From assembly GCA_964505785.1 (NCBI GenBank), contig CAZDJZ010000008.1:46727-110726 (forward strand): DNA of 64,000 bases, written 5' to 3'. The stretch comes from CAYRTV01 sp964505785. Lineage in GTDB: Bacteria; Acidobacteriota; Aminicenantia; Aminicenantales; Aminicenantaceae. Below are positions 1 to 8,062 of the stretch, in pieces; position 1 is the stretch's first letter; each line of letters opens with the position of its first letter. A program made the position numbers and the translations under genes. Under the pieces are notes generated by a model that saw only the letters and a list, made by a program, of their open reading frames with translations, was not told the DNA's origin and searched no databases.

Positions 1-132
1 CCAAAAATGTTAAGCACGGCCGGCTGATATTGACGACAACAGGGGCAGGGATTACTTGACCCCTCGTCCCATTCTTTGTTCCCACTGTCAATCTGAGGGC
101 TGCGCTTAGAGTAAAAAGTGAAAAGCGAAAAT
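1..132. other. Intergenic edge, no gene seen
   Basis: I see no convincing gene here. The part next to the radical SAM stop codon (about 107-130) holds a short array of AGTAAAA/AGTGAAA-like heptamers, one of the repeat families found throughout the window. Confidence 0.5.
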
Positions 133-1074
133 TCAGGAAAGGGCGTTGTATTCCTTCCCCTGCCAGGTATCCTGTTCTTCCAGGGCGGCTTCAATTTCCC
201 GGATAACGCGGGATTTATCCGCCAGCCAGCCGGGGGCGACCAGGATATCCGGAGCGGCATCACTGGTCAGACGCTGAATCAACACTTCAGGCGCCAGGTT
301 CTCCAGCAGCATGACTATGGTGTCGACGTATTCCTCTCGAGACATAAGCGGAACCCGCCCCTGTTCATATGCCTTCCGCAGGAGGGCGCCACGGGTGACA
401 TACAGCATATGGAATTTGACAGCGTCTGCTCCCAGCCGAGAAACAGTGCGAACGGTTTCCCGCATATCTTCTTCCGTTTCTCCGGGCAGACCGACGATCA
501 GATGGGCACACTGCTGAATGGGACGTTCCCTAATAGCCGCCATGGCATCCACAATGGAAAACAGTCCGTGTCCGCGGCCGATATACTTAAGGCTGGCTGT
601 ATGGACCGACTGGATGCCCAGTTCGATCCAGGTATACAGGTTTTCGCCGTAATCTGAGATAAGGTCCAGAATCTCATCCGATAGGCAATCCGGCCGGGTC
701 GCGATGGAAAGTCCCACCACATCGGGATGAGCAGTGGCTTCATCATACAGTTTTTTCAGTTCGTCGGCCGATGCATAGGTATTGGTGAAGCTTTGAAAAT
801 AAGCGATAAATTTTTCGGCCTTATAGCGGCGCTTGAGTCCTTCCATGCCGTTTGCGATCTGTTGTGCAATCGGCATCCGCGATTCCTCATGGGCTCTGCC
901 CGACCCGCCGCCGGGATCACAAAAAATGCAGCCGGCTTCGCCCAGTGTTCCGTCCCGGTTAGGGCAGCTGAAACCGGCATCTATGGTGATTTTATAGACA
1001 CGGCCCCCAAACTTTTCCCGCAGATGACGGCTGAATTTGCGGTAGCGTAACTGAGGAGAATTAATTTTTGTCAT
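133..1074 (-). CDS. TIGR01212-type radical SAM protein (YhcC-like)
   Basis: The 313-residue product is a cytoplasmic radical SAM enzyme of the YhcC/TIGR01212 group, whose reaction is not firmly known. The cluster ligands are visible as C37, C49 and C52 in the segment CPNRDGTLGEAGCIFC, a C-X11-C-X2-C spacing typical of this group rather than the classical CX3CX2C. Later family landmarks are SIATRPDCL and IELGIQSVH. An open frame extends 28 codons further upstream, but the ATG at 1074 is preferred: it starts at the family motif and overlaps the upstream epimerase stop as ATGA (1071-1074), suggesting translational coupling. The functional link to a nucleotide-sugar epimerase is unclear; the pairing may be only positional. 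Confidence 0.88.
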   Translation of the reverse strand: MTKINSPQLRYRKFSRHLREKFGGRVYKITIDAGFSCPNRDGTLGEAGCIFCDPGGGSGRAHEESRMPIAQQIANGMEGLKRRYKAEKFIAYFQSFTNTYASADELKKLYDEATAHPDVVGLSIATRPDCLSDEILDLISDYGENLYTWIELGIQSVHTASLKYIGRGHGLFSIVDAMAAIRERPIQQCAHLIVGLPGETEEDMRETVRTVSRLGADAVKFHMLYVTRGALLRKAYEQGRVPLMSREEYVDTIVMLLENLAPEVLIQRLTSDAAPDILVAPGWLADKSRVIREIEAALEEQDTWQGKEYNALS

Positions 1075-2039
1075 TTTTCGCGAGCGGTTTCGATCTGGGA
1101 CTTGACCCAGGGATAAGTGCGGGCAATGCCGTCCTTTAAAGAAAAACGGGAGGTCCACCCAATGGATTTGATGCGGTCATTGGTGAAATTCCGGGCCTGA
1201 ACCCCCACCGGTCCTTCTACATGCCGGATGCGGATGGATTTGCCGGCTGCTTCTGCAATCGTCCGGACCAGCTCATCCACGGTCACATATTCCCGCCGGC
1301 CGATGTTAACGCCGTCCTCCAGGCCGGAATGCATAAGCCGTAAAATACCGTCCACAAGATCTTCAATGTATGTATACGCACGCATCGCAGTGCCGTCCCC
1401 CCAGACCTCTATGGTGCCGCCGTCCGGAGCCTCGGCGACTTTCCGGCACAGTGCTGCCGGAGCTTTTTCCCGTCCTCCCCGCCAGGTGCCTTCCGGCCCG
1501 TAGCAGTTCTGGAAGCGGGCGATCCGCACCTTCATACCGTATCTGCGGCCGTAGGCCATAGCGATCCTTTCAGCGTAGAGTTTTTCCCAGCCGTATTCAT
1601 TGTCCGGCAGGGCGGGATAAACCTCCGCTTCCGACAGTTCGTCTTCGTCCGGCTTCATGTCGCGGTAAACACATGCTGAAGAGGAGAAAAGGTAGCAGGG
1701 CACATCCTCATGTGCGCTTGTATGGGTCATATGGATGTTGATGAGACCGCTGTTGCGCATGATCTCGCATTCGGCCGAGTGAATAAAACCCATGCCGCCC
1801 ATATCCGCAGCCAGCTGGTAGACTTCGTCAAAGGGATTTTTGTCGGGAGATAATATCGCGGCAGCACAGTCCTGCGGTTCGCGTAAATCCAATATTTTAA
1901 AATCATCCGCAGCAGTGGGGGAAAATTCCGGCCGTTTTACATCAACGCCGCGGACCCAGTATCCTTCTTTTTTTAAACGCTTAACCAGGTGGCTCCCGAT
2001 AAAGCCCCCGGCCCCGCACACTAAGGCTTTTTTCATCAA
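1071..2039 (-). CDS. GDP-mannose 3,5-epimerase-like SDR epimerase
   Basis: This is an extended short-chain dehydrogenase of 322 residues that most resembles GDP-D-mannose 3',5'-epimerase, which makes GDP-L-galactose or GDP-L-gulose. The Rossmann glycine motif is at G9, G12 and G15 (GAGGFIG). The active-site pair YxxxK is Y149/K153. The epimerase acid/base pair known from the plant enzyme is also present: the cysteine in SSAC (C123) and the lysine in GGREKAP (K192). The segments DMGGMGFI and YGPEGTWRGGREKAP are close to the plant family signatures. It acts in the cytosol, supplying activated sugar for a polysaccharide or glycoconjugate. It is the first gene of a two-gene unit with the radical SAM gene. 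The 3' neighbour is coupled by a 4-bp overlap. Confidence 0.85.
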   Translation of the reverse strand: MMKKALVCGAGGFIGSHLVKRLKKEGYWVRGVDVKRPEFSPTAADDFKILDLREPQDCAAAILSPDKNPFDEVYQLAADMGGMGFIHSAECEIMRNSGLINIHMTHTSAHEDVPCYLFSSSACVYRDMKPDEDELSEAEVYPALPDNEYGWEKLYAERIAMAYGRRYGMKVRIARFQNCYGPEGTWRGGREKAPAALCRKVAEAPDGGTIEVWGDGTAMRAYTYIEDLVDGILRLMHSGLEDGVNIGRREYVTVDELVRTIAEAAGKSIRIRHVEGPVGVQARNFTNDRIKSIGWTSRFSLKDGIARTYPWVKSQIETAREK

Positions 2040-2052
2040 ATGACTCCTAAAA

Positions 2053-2139
2053 AACCGATTCCATATGGAGATGGATCAGGATCATATCCCGCCACCCCGC
2101 TCCTGTCCCCAGCGAGGACATCCGCTCAGATTCCGGCCT
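2053..2139 (+). repeat. Dispersed repeat family B, copy 1
   Basis: About 87 bp that recurs at 33433-33519 (same strand) and 22131-22218 (opposite strand). Shared core words include CATATCCCGCC, GAGGACATCCGCTCAGATTC and, at the 5' side, a CCATATGG/CCACATGG word. One frame is open in copies 1 and 3 (peptide words HIPP.RSCP.RGHPLRFR), but no ribosome binding site or third-copy support makes it a gene. Confidence 0.6.
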
Positions 2140-2470
2140 CGTTCCTCTCTCCTGCGGAGAGGAGCCGTGCCCGCTCGGCCTCCATATGGCTGGCTTGGAC
2201 ATGACCCAGATCCATCTTTGTCGTTCATTATGAGACGATGGCCGATTATTGAATTACATGTCCTGAGTGTATGTATAGCAAATTAACGGCTGAATGGCAA
2301 AGAGGTTCACCCCTATTGTCATCCTGAGCGGAGCGAAGGAACCCAAGCTGCCTCGTCTTCTCCATATGTCATCCCCAGGCCGCGCTAGCGGCCGTGGGGA
2401 TCTTAGACGGCCTCGCTGAATGAACGGGTCCGTCTTAACGTGCAGACCGCTCCGCGACATCAGGTCCGGC

Positions 2471-2650
2471 CTCCGCTCCCGTTCAGATTTTTTACGCCAT
2501 TCCTCGCTTGGGTTTTCGGTGCCTGCGCAACTCCCCCCGTCCGTGGGTCAGACATGCTCGGCACCCGGCTGCGCCGGGTTCCCTCAAACCCTGCGCTCGG
2601 AAGGCTAAATCTTCAATATCGCGTCACCCGGACCCGAATGCCGCTCCGCT
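2471..2650 (+). repeat. Dispersed repeat family C, copy 1
   Basis: About 180 bp, matched almost base for base by 7684-7864 on the same strand. Conserved words include GCTCCCGTTCAGATTTTT, CTCCCCCCGTCCGTGGGTCA, CGGCTGCGCCGGG and GCTAAATCTTCAATATCGCG. CCCGGCTGCGCCGGG is a perfect hairpin. Function unknown; it could be a structured element or a mobile-element remnant. Confidence 0.65.
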
Positions 2651-2981
2651 TGTCCTTATGTCATTCTGGGCATAATACTCAGATTGTGGAGTTACCTAGG
2701 ACTATTTGTTGTTTGGAAAGTAAAGAATGAAGAGAAATCAGTGAAAAGTTAAAAGGTAGAAGTAAAAAGTTATTTTATTTAATATCAGAGTATTACATAA
2801 GCATAAAAAGGCGGTTCGCAACACGGTCGATTTACGATTAACGATTCACGATTCACAATCCTTTCACCCGTAACGATAATTGAGACGAAGCAGCACAAGA
2901 TCCTCACGTCGCTGCGCTCCTCAGGATGACGGACTTTTCCGTTTCATGATTTTAAGCATTTTGCGTTTCGCGTTTTGCGAA

Positions 2982-3719
2982 TTACGGCTGCTGCAGAAAC
3001 ATCCTAGCCTCATACGGCAGCTCCAGATTATGGCGAAGCAGCAGGGATTTGTTGGTCAGGATGTCATCCCGGCCGCCGCGGGCCGCAATCCGGCCATGGT
3101 CGAGAAGGATAATCTCCGGGCAGAGCTCCCAGGCCAGGTCCAGGTCATGGGTGGCGATCAGCTTCGTGGCGGGAAGGTCTTTGAGAATCCGGATAAACTG
3201 CCGGCGGGATCCGGGGTCTAAACTGACACTGGGTTCATCCAGGATCAGAATTTGCGGTTCCAGCACCAGCACAGTGGCCAGCGATATTTTCTTTTTTTCA
3301 CCCAGGCTCAGGTGCTGGGGATTTTTTTCCTTCAAGTGCCTCAAGTTCAATGAGGCCAGAATATGCCCTACCCGCTCTTCAACCGCAGCCCTTTCCAAGC
3401 CGGCGTTCAGCAGCCCGAATGCCAGATCGTCGAAAACCGTGGGCATAAACAATTGATGGTCTGGATTCTGAAATACCAGTCCCACTTTCCGTCGGATAAA
3501 ATCAAGATGCGGTTTTTTGACCGGGCAGCCCAGCACGTCGATATGTCCGTTTCCTTTAAGCACGCCGTTTAAATGCAGCAGCAGAGTGGATTTCCCCGCC
3601 CCGTTAGGGCCTACAAGAGCCAGATGACGGTCTTTTTCCAGCGAAAAGCCGATATCATCCAGAGCCGGGGATCCGTCCGGATAGGCGAAGGACAGTCCTT
3701 TGACTGTGATCAAATTCAT
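2982..3719 (-). CDS. ECF transporter ATPase (EcfA/CbiO-like)
   Basis: The 245-residue protein is the ABC ATPase of an energy-coupling-factor importer. It has Walker A GPNGAGKST (37-45), a Q-loop glutamine at Q84 in VFQNPDHQLF, a signature LSLGE (137-141), Walker B LILDEP (158-163) and a switch histidine in ATHDLDL. The VFQNPDHQ block is typical of CbiO/EcfA subunits. Only one ATPase gene is present, so the enzyme is probably a homodimer, as in dedicated (group I) ECF systems. Its start overlaps the T-component stop (ATGA, 3716-3719). The stop codon sits at the edge of a GCGTTTY heptamer array. The substrate is set by the S component further upstream and is unknown. Confidence 0.92.
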   Translation of the reverse strand: MNLITVKGLSFAYPDGSPALDDIGFSLEKDRHLALVGPNGAGKSTLLLHLNGVLKGNGHIDVLGCPVKKPHLDFIRRKVGLVFQNPDHQLFMPTVFDDLAFGLLNAGLERAAVEERVGHILASLNLRHLKEKNPQHLSLGEKKKISLATVLVLEPQILILDEPSVSLDPGSRRQFIRILKDLPATKLIATHDLDLAWELCPEIILLDHGRIAARGGRDDILTNKSLLLRHNLELPYEARMFLQQP

Positions 3720-4405
3720 GGGACCGCCACCTGGATAAGGACAGCAGTCAGTCCGAATATCAGCATAAAGGAATAATCTTTAAATTCAAGCCGCAAGGGG
3801 TTGCGGGAGGGCAGCCGCCCGTTAAAGCCCCGGGACAGCATGGCCGCGTAAATGGCTTCACTCCGGCCCAGAGAGTTGAAAAGAATGTGCGGCGTCAGCC
3901 GGGCGGCCATTTGAATGGAATCCCGTTTTGTGATCCGGCCGAAGCGGCGGGATGTCCAGGCCCGGCGGGTCGTCTCGATTTCCTGCAGAAAGAGGACCAT
4001 GTAGCGCTGGGCAAATGTGAGAATCGATGTGACAACCGCGGGAACTTTCCATTTCTGCAGGCCCTGGATCAGGGAAGGAAAGTTGGTGGTTTGGATGAAT
4101 AATGAAAGCGCCAGCAGGCAAAGTCCGGTTTTGAATGCCAGTTCCCGGGATACGAGCCATTTTTCTGCGGGCGGAAGCGGAGAGAAGAGATATAAACTGA
4201 GAATGAGGAAACCCAGCAGCGGAATCAGCAGCAGCATGCGCCGCAGAACAGCCAGCAGGGAAACGCCTGCAAATACGGTCAGCACTGCGGCCATTAAAAA
4301 ATAAAGAAGAAAACGCCGATCCGCATCGCCCGGCGTCCAAACCACCAATAAGATAAATAAGAAAACGGTAAATAATTTACTGCGCGGGTCAAGTTGGGTC
4401 ATCAT
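3716..4405 (-). CDS. ECF transporter T component (EcfT/CbiQ-like)
   Basis: This 229-residue integral membrane protein is the transmembrane coupling subunit of the ECF importer. The N-terminus TQLDPRSKL is the usual CbiQ/EcfT opening. Several hydrophobic helices follow in the first half. The ARRAWTSRRFG-like stretch and the AAMLSRGFNG segment near the C-terminus correspond to the paired coupling helices that carry Ala-Arg-Gly-type motifs contacting the ATPases. It overlaps the ATPase gene by 4 bp downstream and the methyltransferase gene by 4 bp upstream (ATGA, 4402-4405), so all three are almost certainly one transcript. Two consecutive ATG codons occur at the start; either could be used. Confidence 0.9.
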   Translation of the reverse strand: MMTQLDPRSKLFTVFLFILLVVWTPGDADRRFLLYFLMAAVLTVFAGVSLLAVLRRMLLLIPLLGFLILSLYLFSPLPPAEKWLVSRELAFKTGLCLLALSLFIQTTNFPSLIQGLQKWKVPAVVTSILTFAQRYMVLFLQEIETTRRAWTSRRFGRITKRDSIQMAARLTPHILFNSLGRSEAIYAAMLSRGFNGRLPSRNPLRLEFKDYSFMLIFGLTAVLIQVAVP

Positions 4406-4995
4406 GCGGTTGCGGATGCGATATAAAGGGCCGGTTTGTCAATAATTTCTGGGTGCTTAAAATCGGCATCAAGCATGAGATCTTCCATTTCCCGCTGTGA
4501 GGGGAGGAGATCCTGAGTCACCGGTCCTTTGACCTTTTTGTGAAATTGATTGAGTTCATCCCGGCTCATAAGGTGGGCGATATACAGGATTTTGCCGGGC
4601 TTGAGAATGCGCCGGAATTCTTTAAGGCTTTGCCCTTTATCTGAAAAATGGGGAAAAGCCGCAAAGCAGATCACCGCATCGAAAATTCCTGCAGCCAGCG
4701 CCGGATGCTGGGCATCCGCTTGGATGAAATGCGTGCATTCATGCTGGTGGATTTGCCGGGCAATCCGGATCATTTCGCGGGAAAAATCCGCTTCCACGAT
4801 GGTGCCAGACCCGCCGATTTTCTTGCGGATAAATGGAATAAGCCGGCCGGTCCCGCCGCCGATATCCAGCACTTTCTGTCCACGGTGGAGTTTTAAGTGC
4901 GAAAAAAGAATCCTTAGCTTATTCTGCTCCTCCGCGTTGCGGTGTTCCTCCTCCCAATCCTGGGCGATATTGTCAAAAAATTCCTGTTTATTCAT
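4402..4995 (-). CDS. Class I SAM-dependent methyltransferase
   Basis: The 197-residue protein has the class I methyltransferase fold. Motif I is VLDIGGGTG (42-50), an acidic residue closes the second strand (VEADFS), and motif IV lies around DAVICFAAFPHF. It is a soluble cytoplasmic enzyme with no obvious substrate signature. Its position inside the ECF transporter operon, between the S and T components and in 4-bp overlap with the latter, suggests that it acts on the imported compound or on a product derived from it. That role is inference. It could instead be a generic methyltransferase carried along in the operon. Confidence 0.82.
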   Translation of the reverse strand: MNKQEFFDNIAQDWEEEHRNAEEQNKLRILFSHLKLHRGQKVLDIGGGTGRLIPFIRKKIGGSGTIVEADFSREMIRIARQIHQHECTHFIQADAQHPALAAGIFDAVICFAAFPHFSDKGQSLKEFRRILKPGKILYIAHLMSRDELNQFHKKVKGPVTQDLLPSQREMEDLMLDADFKHPEIIDKPALYIASATA

Positions 4996-5005
4996 TTATA
5001 ATTCT

Positions 5006-5524
5006 CTATTCCATCTGCGCCAACAGTCTTAACCGCCCTTCGAGGCTTTTTACCAGGGGCGGAATAATCACCAATATTAAAATAATTCCAGGGATGCCCC
5101 GTACGACCGACGCGATACCCAGCACACCCTGAGGCAGGTCCAGCCAGGCCGCAGCCAGCAGCACGCTGCCGAAAAGCACCAACCTGTCCAAGATCAAAGT
5201 AAGAATGAGCGTGGGGTATATTCCCCAGCGAAATTTCTGGTGGAGCCAGGCTGCGCTTCCTCCAAGGACGCATCCTTCCAGCATCATAATGAAGGCAATC
5301 GGCGGGAAAAAAGGCGGCATGCCGGTTAGAAGCGCTGAAACCAGGGGGGCCGTGCATCCCACAGCGATGGCCACTATGGGAACTGTAAAAAAACCGGCCA
5401 GCAGGATGGGAAAAAACATAGGCAGAAACGCACTCCCCAATCCGGCTGCATGAAACAGGACCGGCAGCACCAAGGCAAGGGCGAGGAATAAACCGCCCAG
5501 CAGCAAATCGCGGCCGTTATACAT
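5006..5524 (-). CDS. ECF transporter S component (substrate binding)
   Basis: The 172-residue, very hydrophobic protein has about six membrane segments and fits the substrate-capture subunit of an ECF importer. Characteristic-looking segments are GLGSAFLPMFFPILLAGF and TGMPPFFPPIAF. It lacks the N-terminal Met-His metal-binding start of CbiM/NikM, and no CbiN is present, so a cobalt/nickel role is not supported. The start is best placed at the ATG at 5524, where it overlaps the receptor stop as TGATG. A TTG one codon earlier is possible. The companion TonB receptor means the substrate is too large or too scarce for porins, such as a vitamin, corrinoid or chelate. The exact ligand cannot be read from sequence. 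Confidence 0.78.
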   Translation of the reverse strand: MYNGRDLLLGGLFLALALVLPVLFHAAGLGSAFLPMFFPILLAGFFTVPIVAIAVGCTAPLVSALLTGMPPFFPPIAFIMMLEGCVLGGSAAWLHQKFRWGIYPTLILTLILDRLVLFGSVLLAAAWLDLPQGVLGIASVVRGIPGIILILVIIPPLVKSLEGRLRLLAQME

Positions 5525-7380
5525 CAATATGTCATCCTTATTCCCAGATTGAGGCTGCGGCCGGGCATGGGGTAGCGCCCGGCCGACATGCCGGGAAGAT
5601 CGACATATATTAAATAATCGGTGTCGGTCAAGTTATGCACATTCATAAAGATTTCCCAGGCAGGCAGGAACCGCCAGCCTATGCGTCCGCTCAGCAGAAA
5701 GTAGTTGGGAATACGAATGGTGGAGAAGTCGCCGGCGTAGTAATCCGCCACATACTGGGCGTTCAAGGAGGCGGAGGCGGTCTTCCAATGGAAGCGAAAA
5801 GACCCATCCAGCTTATGACCAGGCCGGCCGCGGGTTTTTTCGCCCGGGTCCATATAGGAATAAAACATTCTGGCTGAGAAATTGGCATGCGGGGCGGCAT
5901 TAAGCCCAAGCTCAAATCCATTGAATGCGAATTCCCCAGTATTCATGAAGAGAAACATAGGCGGTGCATTAGGGTTGGGCCGGGTTTCGATCAAGTTGGA
6001 GCCCCGCATATGAAAAAGCGAGGCTTCGGCCGACAGCCAATCCGTCACCTGCTGGTCCGCACCCAGCTCAAAATTCCACACCCGCTCCGGCTCCAACTCC
6101 GGATTGGCGGGCGGGAACATATACAGTTCATTAAGCTGCGGGGAACGGAATCCCTTGTTAACCGTCGCGCGCAGAGATGTCCGGGTTGAGAGTTTGTACA
6201 CTGCACCAAGATGGGGTGCGGTTTCCGTTCCGTATAAGGAATCGTAATGAAGACGTATGCCGGCGGAGAGGATCCATTTCTGCGCTAAAACATATTGGTC
6301 GCGCACAAAGAGGGCAGCTTCGCTTTTATCCCACTCTCCTTGGGGCCAGTTTAAACTGCGTCCATTAAGAAACCGGAAATCCAGGCCGGCGGTCAATTCA
6401 TTATTGGTGAACCGGCGGGTTGTGTAGCGCAGCACGCCGCCGTCGATATGATCTCTGGAATTCCAGCCGTCGGAAAAAACATGCTGTCCGAAATTTCGAT
6501 AAAGTTTCAGCATGTATTCATCGGGGCCGGTTTTCTGCCGCAGAGTCAAATCCACTGCTCCCCGCTGGTAATCATTCCAGAATTGCAGATCGGGCATTTC
6601 TACGGTCCCAGCCTCATGCTTGCGCCCGTCATAATATTTGCCCTGCAGGCTGAACTCTAAACCGCCCGGAGTTGTGTAGCGGATTTTAGCGGTGGCGGTG
6701 TTGGCGGCATAATCGGAATGAGCACGGTGCCCGTTGCTTTCACTGCGGTCCAGGGTGAGGTAATATTGAAACCGGTTTAAATTGCCGCCGTGGCGCAAAG
6801 TGAATTGTCCGGTGGAAAAGGTGCCGTAAGAGGCGGTGATATCCGTTTCAAATCCGGTTTCCGGCATGCGGGTGATGATATTGACGACACCGCCTAATGC
6901 ATCGGAGCCGTACAACACAGAGGCCGGCCCTCTAACCACTTCGATTTTCCGGATATTATCCACCGGGAAGGAATGGGTGATGGTGCAGCCGAACAGGCTC
7001 ATTTTTTCCGGCCGACCGTCGATCAGCACGGCAATCTTGCGGCCGCGTTCCCCTAAGCCGCGGATATTGGCGTCGGCCCGTCCGAAATGACCGGTTCCGC
7101 TTACGAAAATACCGGGAAAGTGATTGAGCAGGGTCATGGCATTGGCGGCGGGGATGGCCTGTATATCAGCCAGCTCGACGACACTGACCGATGACGACAA
7201 GTCCCTGGCCTGCTGCCGGGTCATAGTGGCGGTCACCACGATTTTTTCATGGATTTTGGGAATAGTCTGTTTCTTTTTTTCCTGGTCTGTTTCCGTTTTG
7301 TCGGCTGCCGCTGCAGCGGCAGACGTGAAGAATCCAGCCAGCAAAAGCACGATGATCAGTCCGGTTTTCATAGGGCGCAT
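5524..7380 (-). CDS. TonB-dependent outer-membrane receptor (ECF operon)
   Basis: The 618-residue protein has a signal peptide (about 1-26), a plug domain and a C-terminal beta-barrel. A TonB-box-like strand EKIVVTATM lies before the plug. Plug landmarks are IRGLGERG, VEVVRGP-like EVVRGPASVLYGSDALGG and VVNIIT. The barrel ends in an amphipathic strand (LNLGIRMTY) with an aromatic last residue, as expected for BAM substrates. It resembles the BtuB/cobalamin-receptor branch but has no riboswitch upstream, unlike btuB at 12005-13957. A good ribosome site (AGGAGA) precedes the ATG at 7380. It heads the five-gene operon receptor, S component, methyltransferase, T component, ATPase. Ligand specificity is unknown. 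Confidence 0.9.
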   Translation of the reverse strand: MRPMKTGLIIVLLLAGFFTSAAAAAADKTETDQEKKKQTIPKIHEKIVVTATMTRQQARDLSSSVSVVELADIQAIPAANAMTLLNHFPGIFVSGTGHFGRADANIRGLGERGRKIAVLIDGRPEKMSLFGCTITHSFPVDNIRKIEVVRGPASVLYGSDALGGVVNIITRMPETGFETDITASYGTFSTGQFTLRHGGNLNRFQYYLTLDRSESNGHRAHSDYAANTATAKIRYTTPGGLEFSLQGKYYDGRKHEAGTVEMPDLQFWNDYQRGAVDLTLRQKTGPDEYMLKLYRNFGQHVFSDGWNSRDHIDGGVLRYTTRRFTNNELTAGLDFRFLNGRSLNWPQGEWDKSEAALFVRDQYVLAQKWILSAGIRLHYDSLYGTETAPHLGAVYKLSTRTSLRATVNKGFRSPQLNELYMFPPANPELEPERVWNFELGADQQVTDWLSAEASLFHMRGSNLIETRPNPNAPPMFLFMNTGEFAFNGFELGLNAAPHANFSARMFYSYMDPGEKTRGRPGHKLDGSFRFHWKTASASLNAQYVADYYAGDFSTIRIPNYFLLSGRIGWRFLPAWEIFMNVHNLTDTDYLIYVDLPGMSAGRYPMPGRSLNLGIRMTY

Positions 7381-7400
7381 TTTCGTCTCCTTTTTGTTTT

Positions 7401-7432
7401 GGTGTCACGAAGATAAAAATGGTAACACGAAG
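7401..7432 (-). promoter_or_regulatory. Twin 12-bp direct repeats before receptor gene
   Basis: GGTGTCACGAAG (7401-7412) and GGTAACACGAAG (7421-7432) are spaced by exactly 20 bp just upstream of the receptor's ribosome site. On the minus strand a weak TTGCAT-N17-TACCAT pair overlaps them. They could be a two-turn-spaced operator or simply a short dispersed repeat. Confidence 0.3.
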
Positions 7433-7683
7433 GGATGGGGAATGCAACCCCAATTATCTCAAATCTTAAATCCAGAAAAAGAACATGCACTCATGTCAAT
7501 GCGTTCATCAAAGCGGCAAAAAAGCACAACCCGCGTCACTCTGAGAATTGCGGAAGCGCCTACTGTCATCCTAAAGCACGCGGCGGCACCCCCATGTCAT
7601 CCTGAGGCCTGCGAAGCAGGCCGTAAGGATCTTGTACTGCCTCGCCTGATGAATCGTTTCCGGTTCCGCGGTATCGGGCCCGG

Positions 7684-7864
7684 CTTCCGCTCCCGTTCAG
7701 ATTTTTAACGCCATTCCTCGCCCTGAGTTTTCGGCTGCTGCGCAACTCCCCCCGTCCGTGGGTCAGACATGCTCACAGCCCGGCTGCGCCGGGTCCCCTC
7801 AAACTCAGCGCTCAGAAGGCTAAATCTTCAATATCGCGTCAGCCGGACCCGAAAACCGCTCCGC
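7684..7864 (+). repeat. Dispersed repeat family C, copy 2
   Basis: Second copy of the family described at 2471-2650, same strand, about 181 bp, with only scattered substitutions. Both copies share the frame around ATGCTC but are unlikely to be genes, because no ribosome site precedes the frame and the changes are not codon-periodic. Confidence 0.65.
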
Positions 7865-7900
7865 CTCAAACAACTCTGTAACCATAAAAGTGGATCCATG

Positions 7901-8018
7901 TGTCATCCTGAGGCCTGCGGCAGCAGGTCGAAGGATCCCAAAGTGCCTCGTAATTTGAATCGGTTCCCTCACATCCAGACGAAGCAGTTGGAGATCCTTC
8001 GCTTCGCTCAGGATGACA
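7901..8018. repeat. Complete palindromic element, representative copy
   Basis: A 118-bp element with inverted arms. The left arm begins TGTCATCCTGAGG and the right arm ends in its complement. Each arm contains its own hairpin (ATCC...GGAT). Similar full-length copies lie at about 22350-22476, 33590-33716, 36784-36904, 39893-40016, 42659-42774, 54028-54148 and 60704-60822. Single arms occur in most other gaps. Confidence 0.75.
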
Positions 8019-8062
8019 TCAGGCTTTGAAGCGGCGAGTGGTTCCTGTCCGAAGCCAAAAAG

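Larger units (their letters stand above)
2040..2981. repeat. Repeat island between epimerase and ECF operon
   Basis: No gene is supported across these 942 bases. In order they hold a family B repeat (2053-2139), a half palindromic element (2366-2415, stem ATCCCC/GGGGAT), a family C repeat of 180 bp (2471-2650), AGT-type heptamers (2741-2778), an ACGATTM heptamer array (about 2825-2862), a reversed palindromic arm (about 2890-2930) and a GCGTTTY array (2956-2980) that abuts the ATPase stop codon. The open frames here are repeat-derived. Confidence 0.75.
7381..8062. repeat. Repeat island upstream of the ECF-operon receptor
   Basis: No gene is supported. The first 60 bases form the receptor leader, with a 20-bp-spaced direct repeat (7401-7412 and 7421-7432). 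Then come weak heptamers (about 7456-7478), a palindromic half element (about 7594-7645), family C copy 2 (7684-7864) and a complete palindromic element (7901-8018). No cobalamin riboswitch was found here. Confidence 0.7.

Noticed and set aside
2440..2730. 96-residue open frame in the gap after the epimerase gene
   Set aside because: It lies inside family C repeat DNA, has no ribosome site, and changes between copies are not codon-periodic.
5006..5524. Assignment of the ECF S component as CbiM (cobalt) or NikM
   Set aside because: The conserved N-terminal Met-His metal-binding residues are missing and no CbiN gene is present.
7381..8062. Search for a second cobalamin riboswitch before the ECF-operon receptor
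   Set aside because: None of the conserved blocks (B12 box, CCACTG, GGGAAGG) occurs in order on the minus strand.
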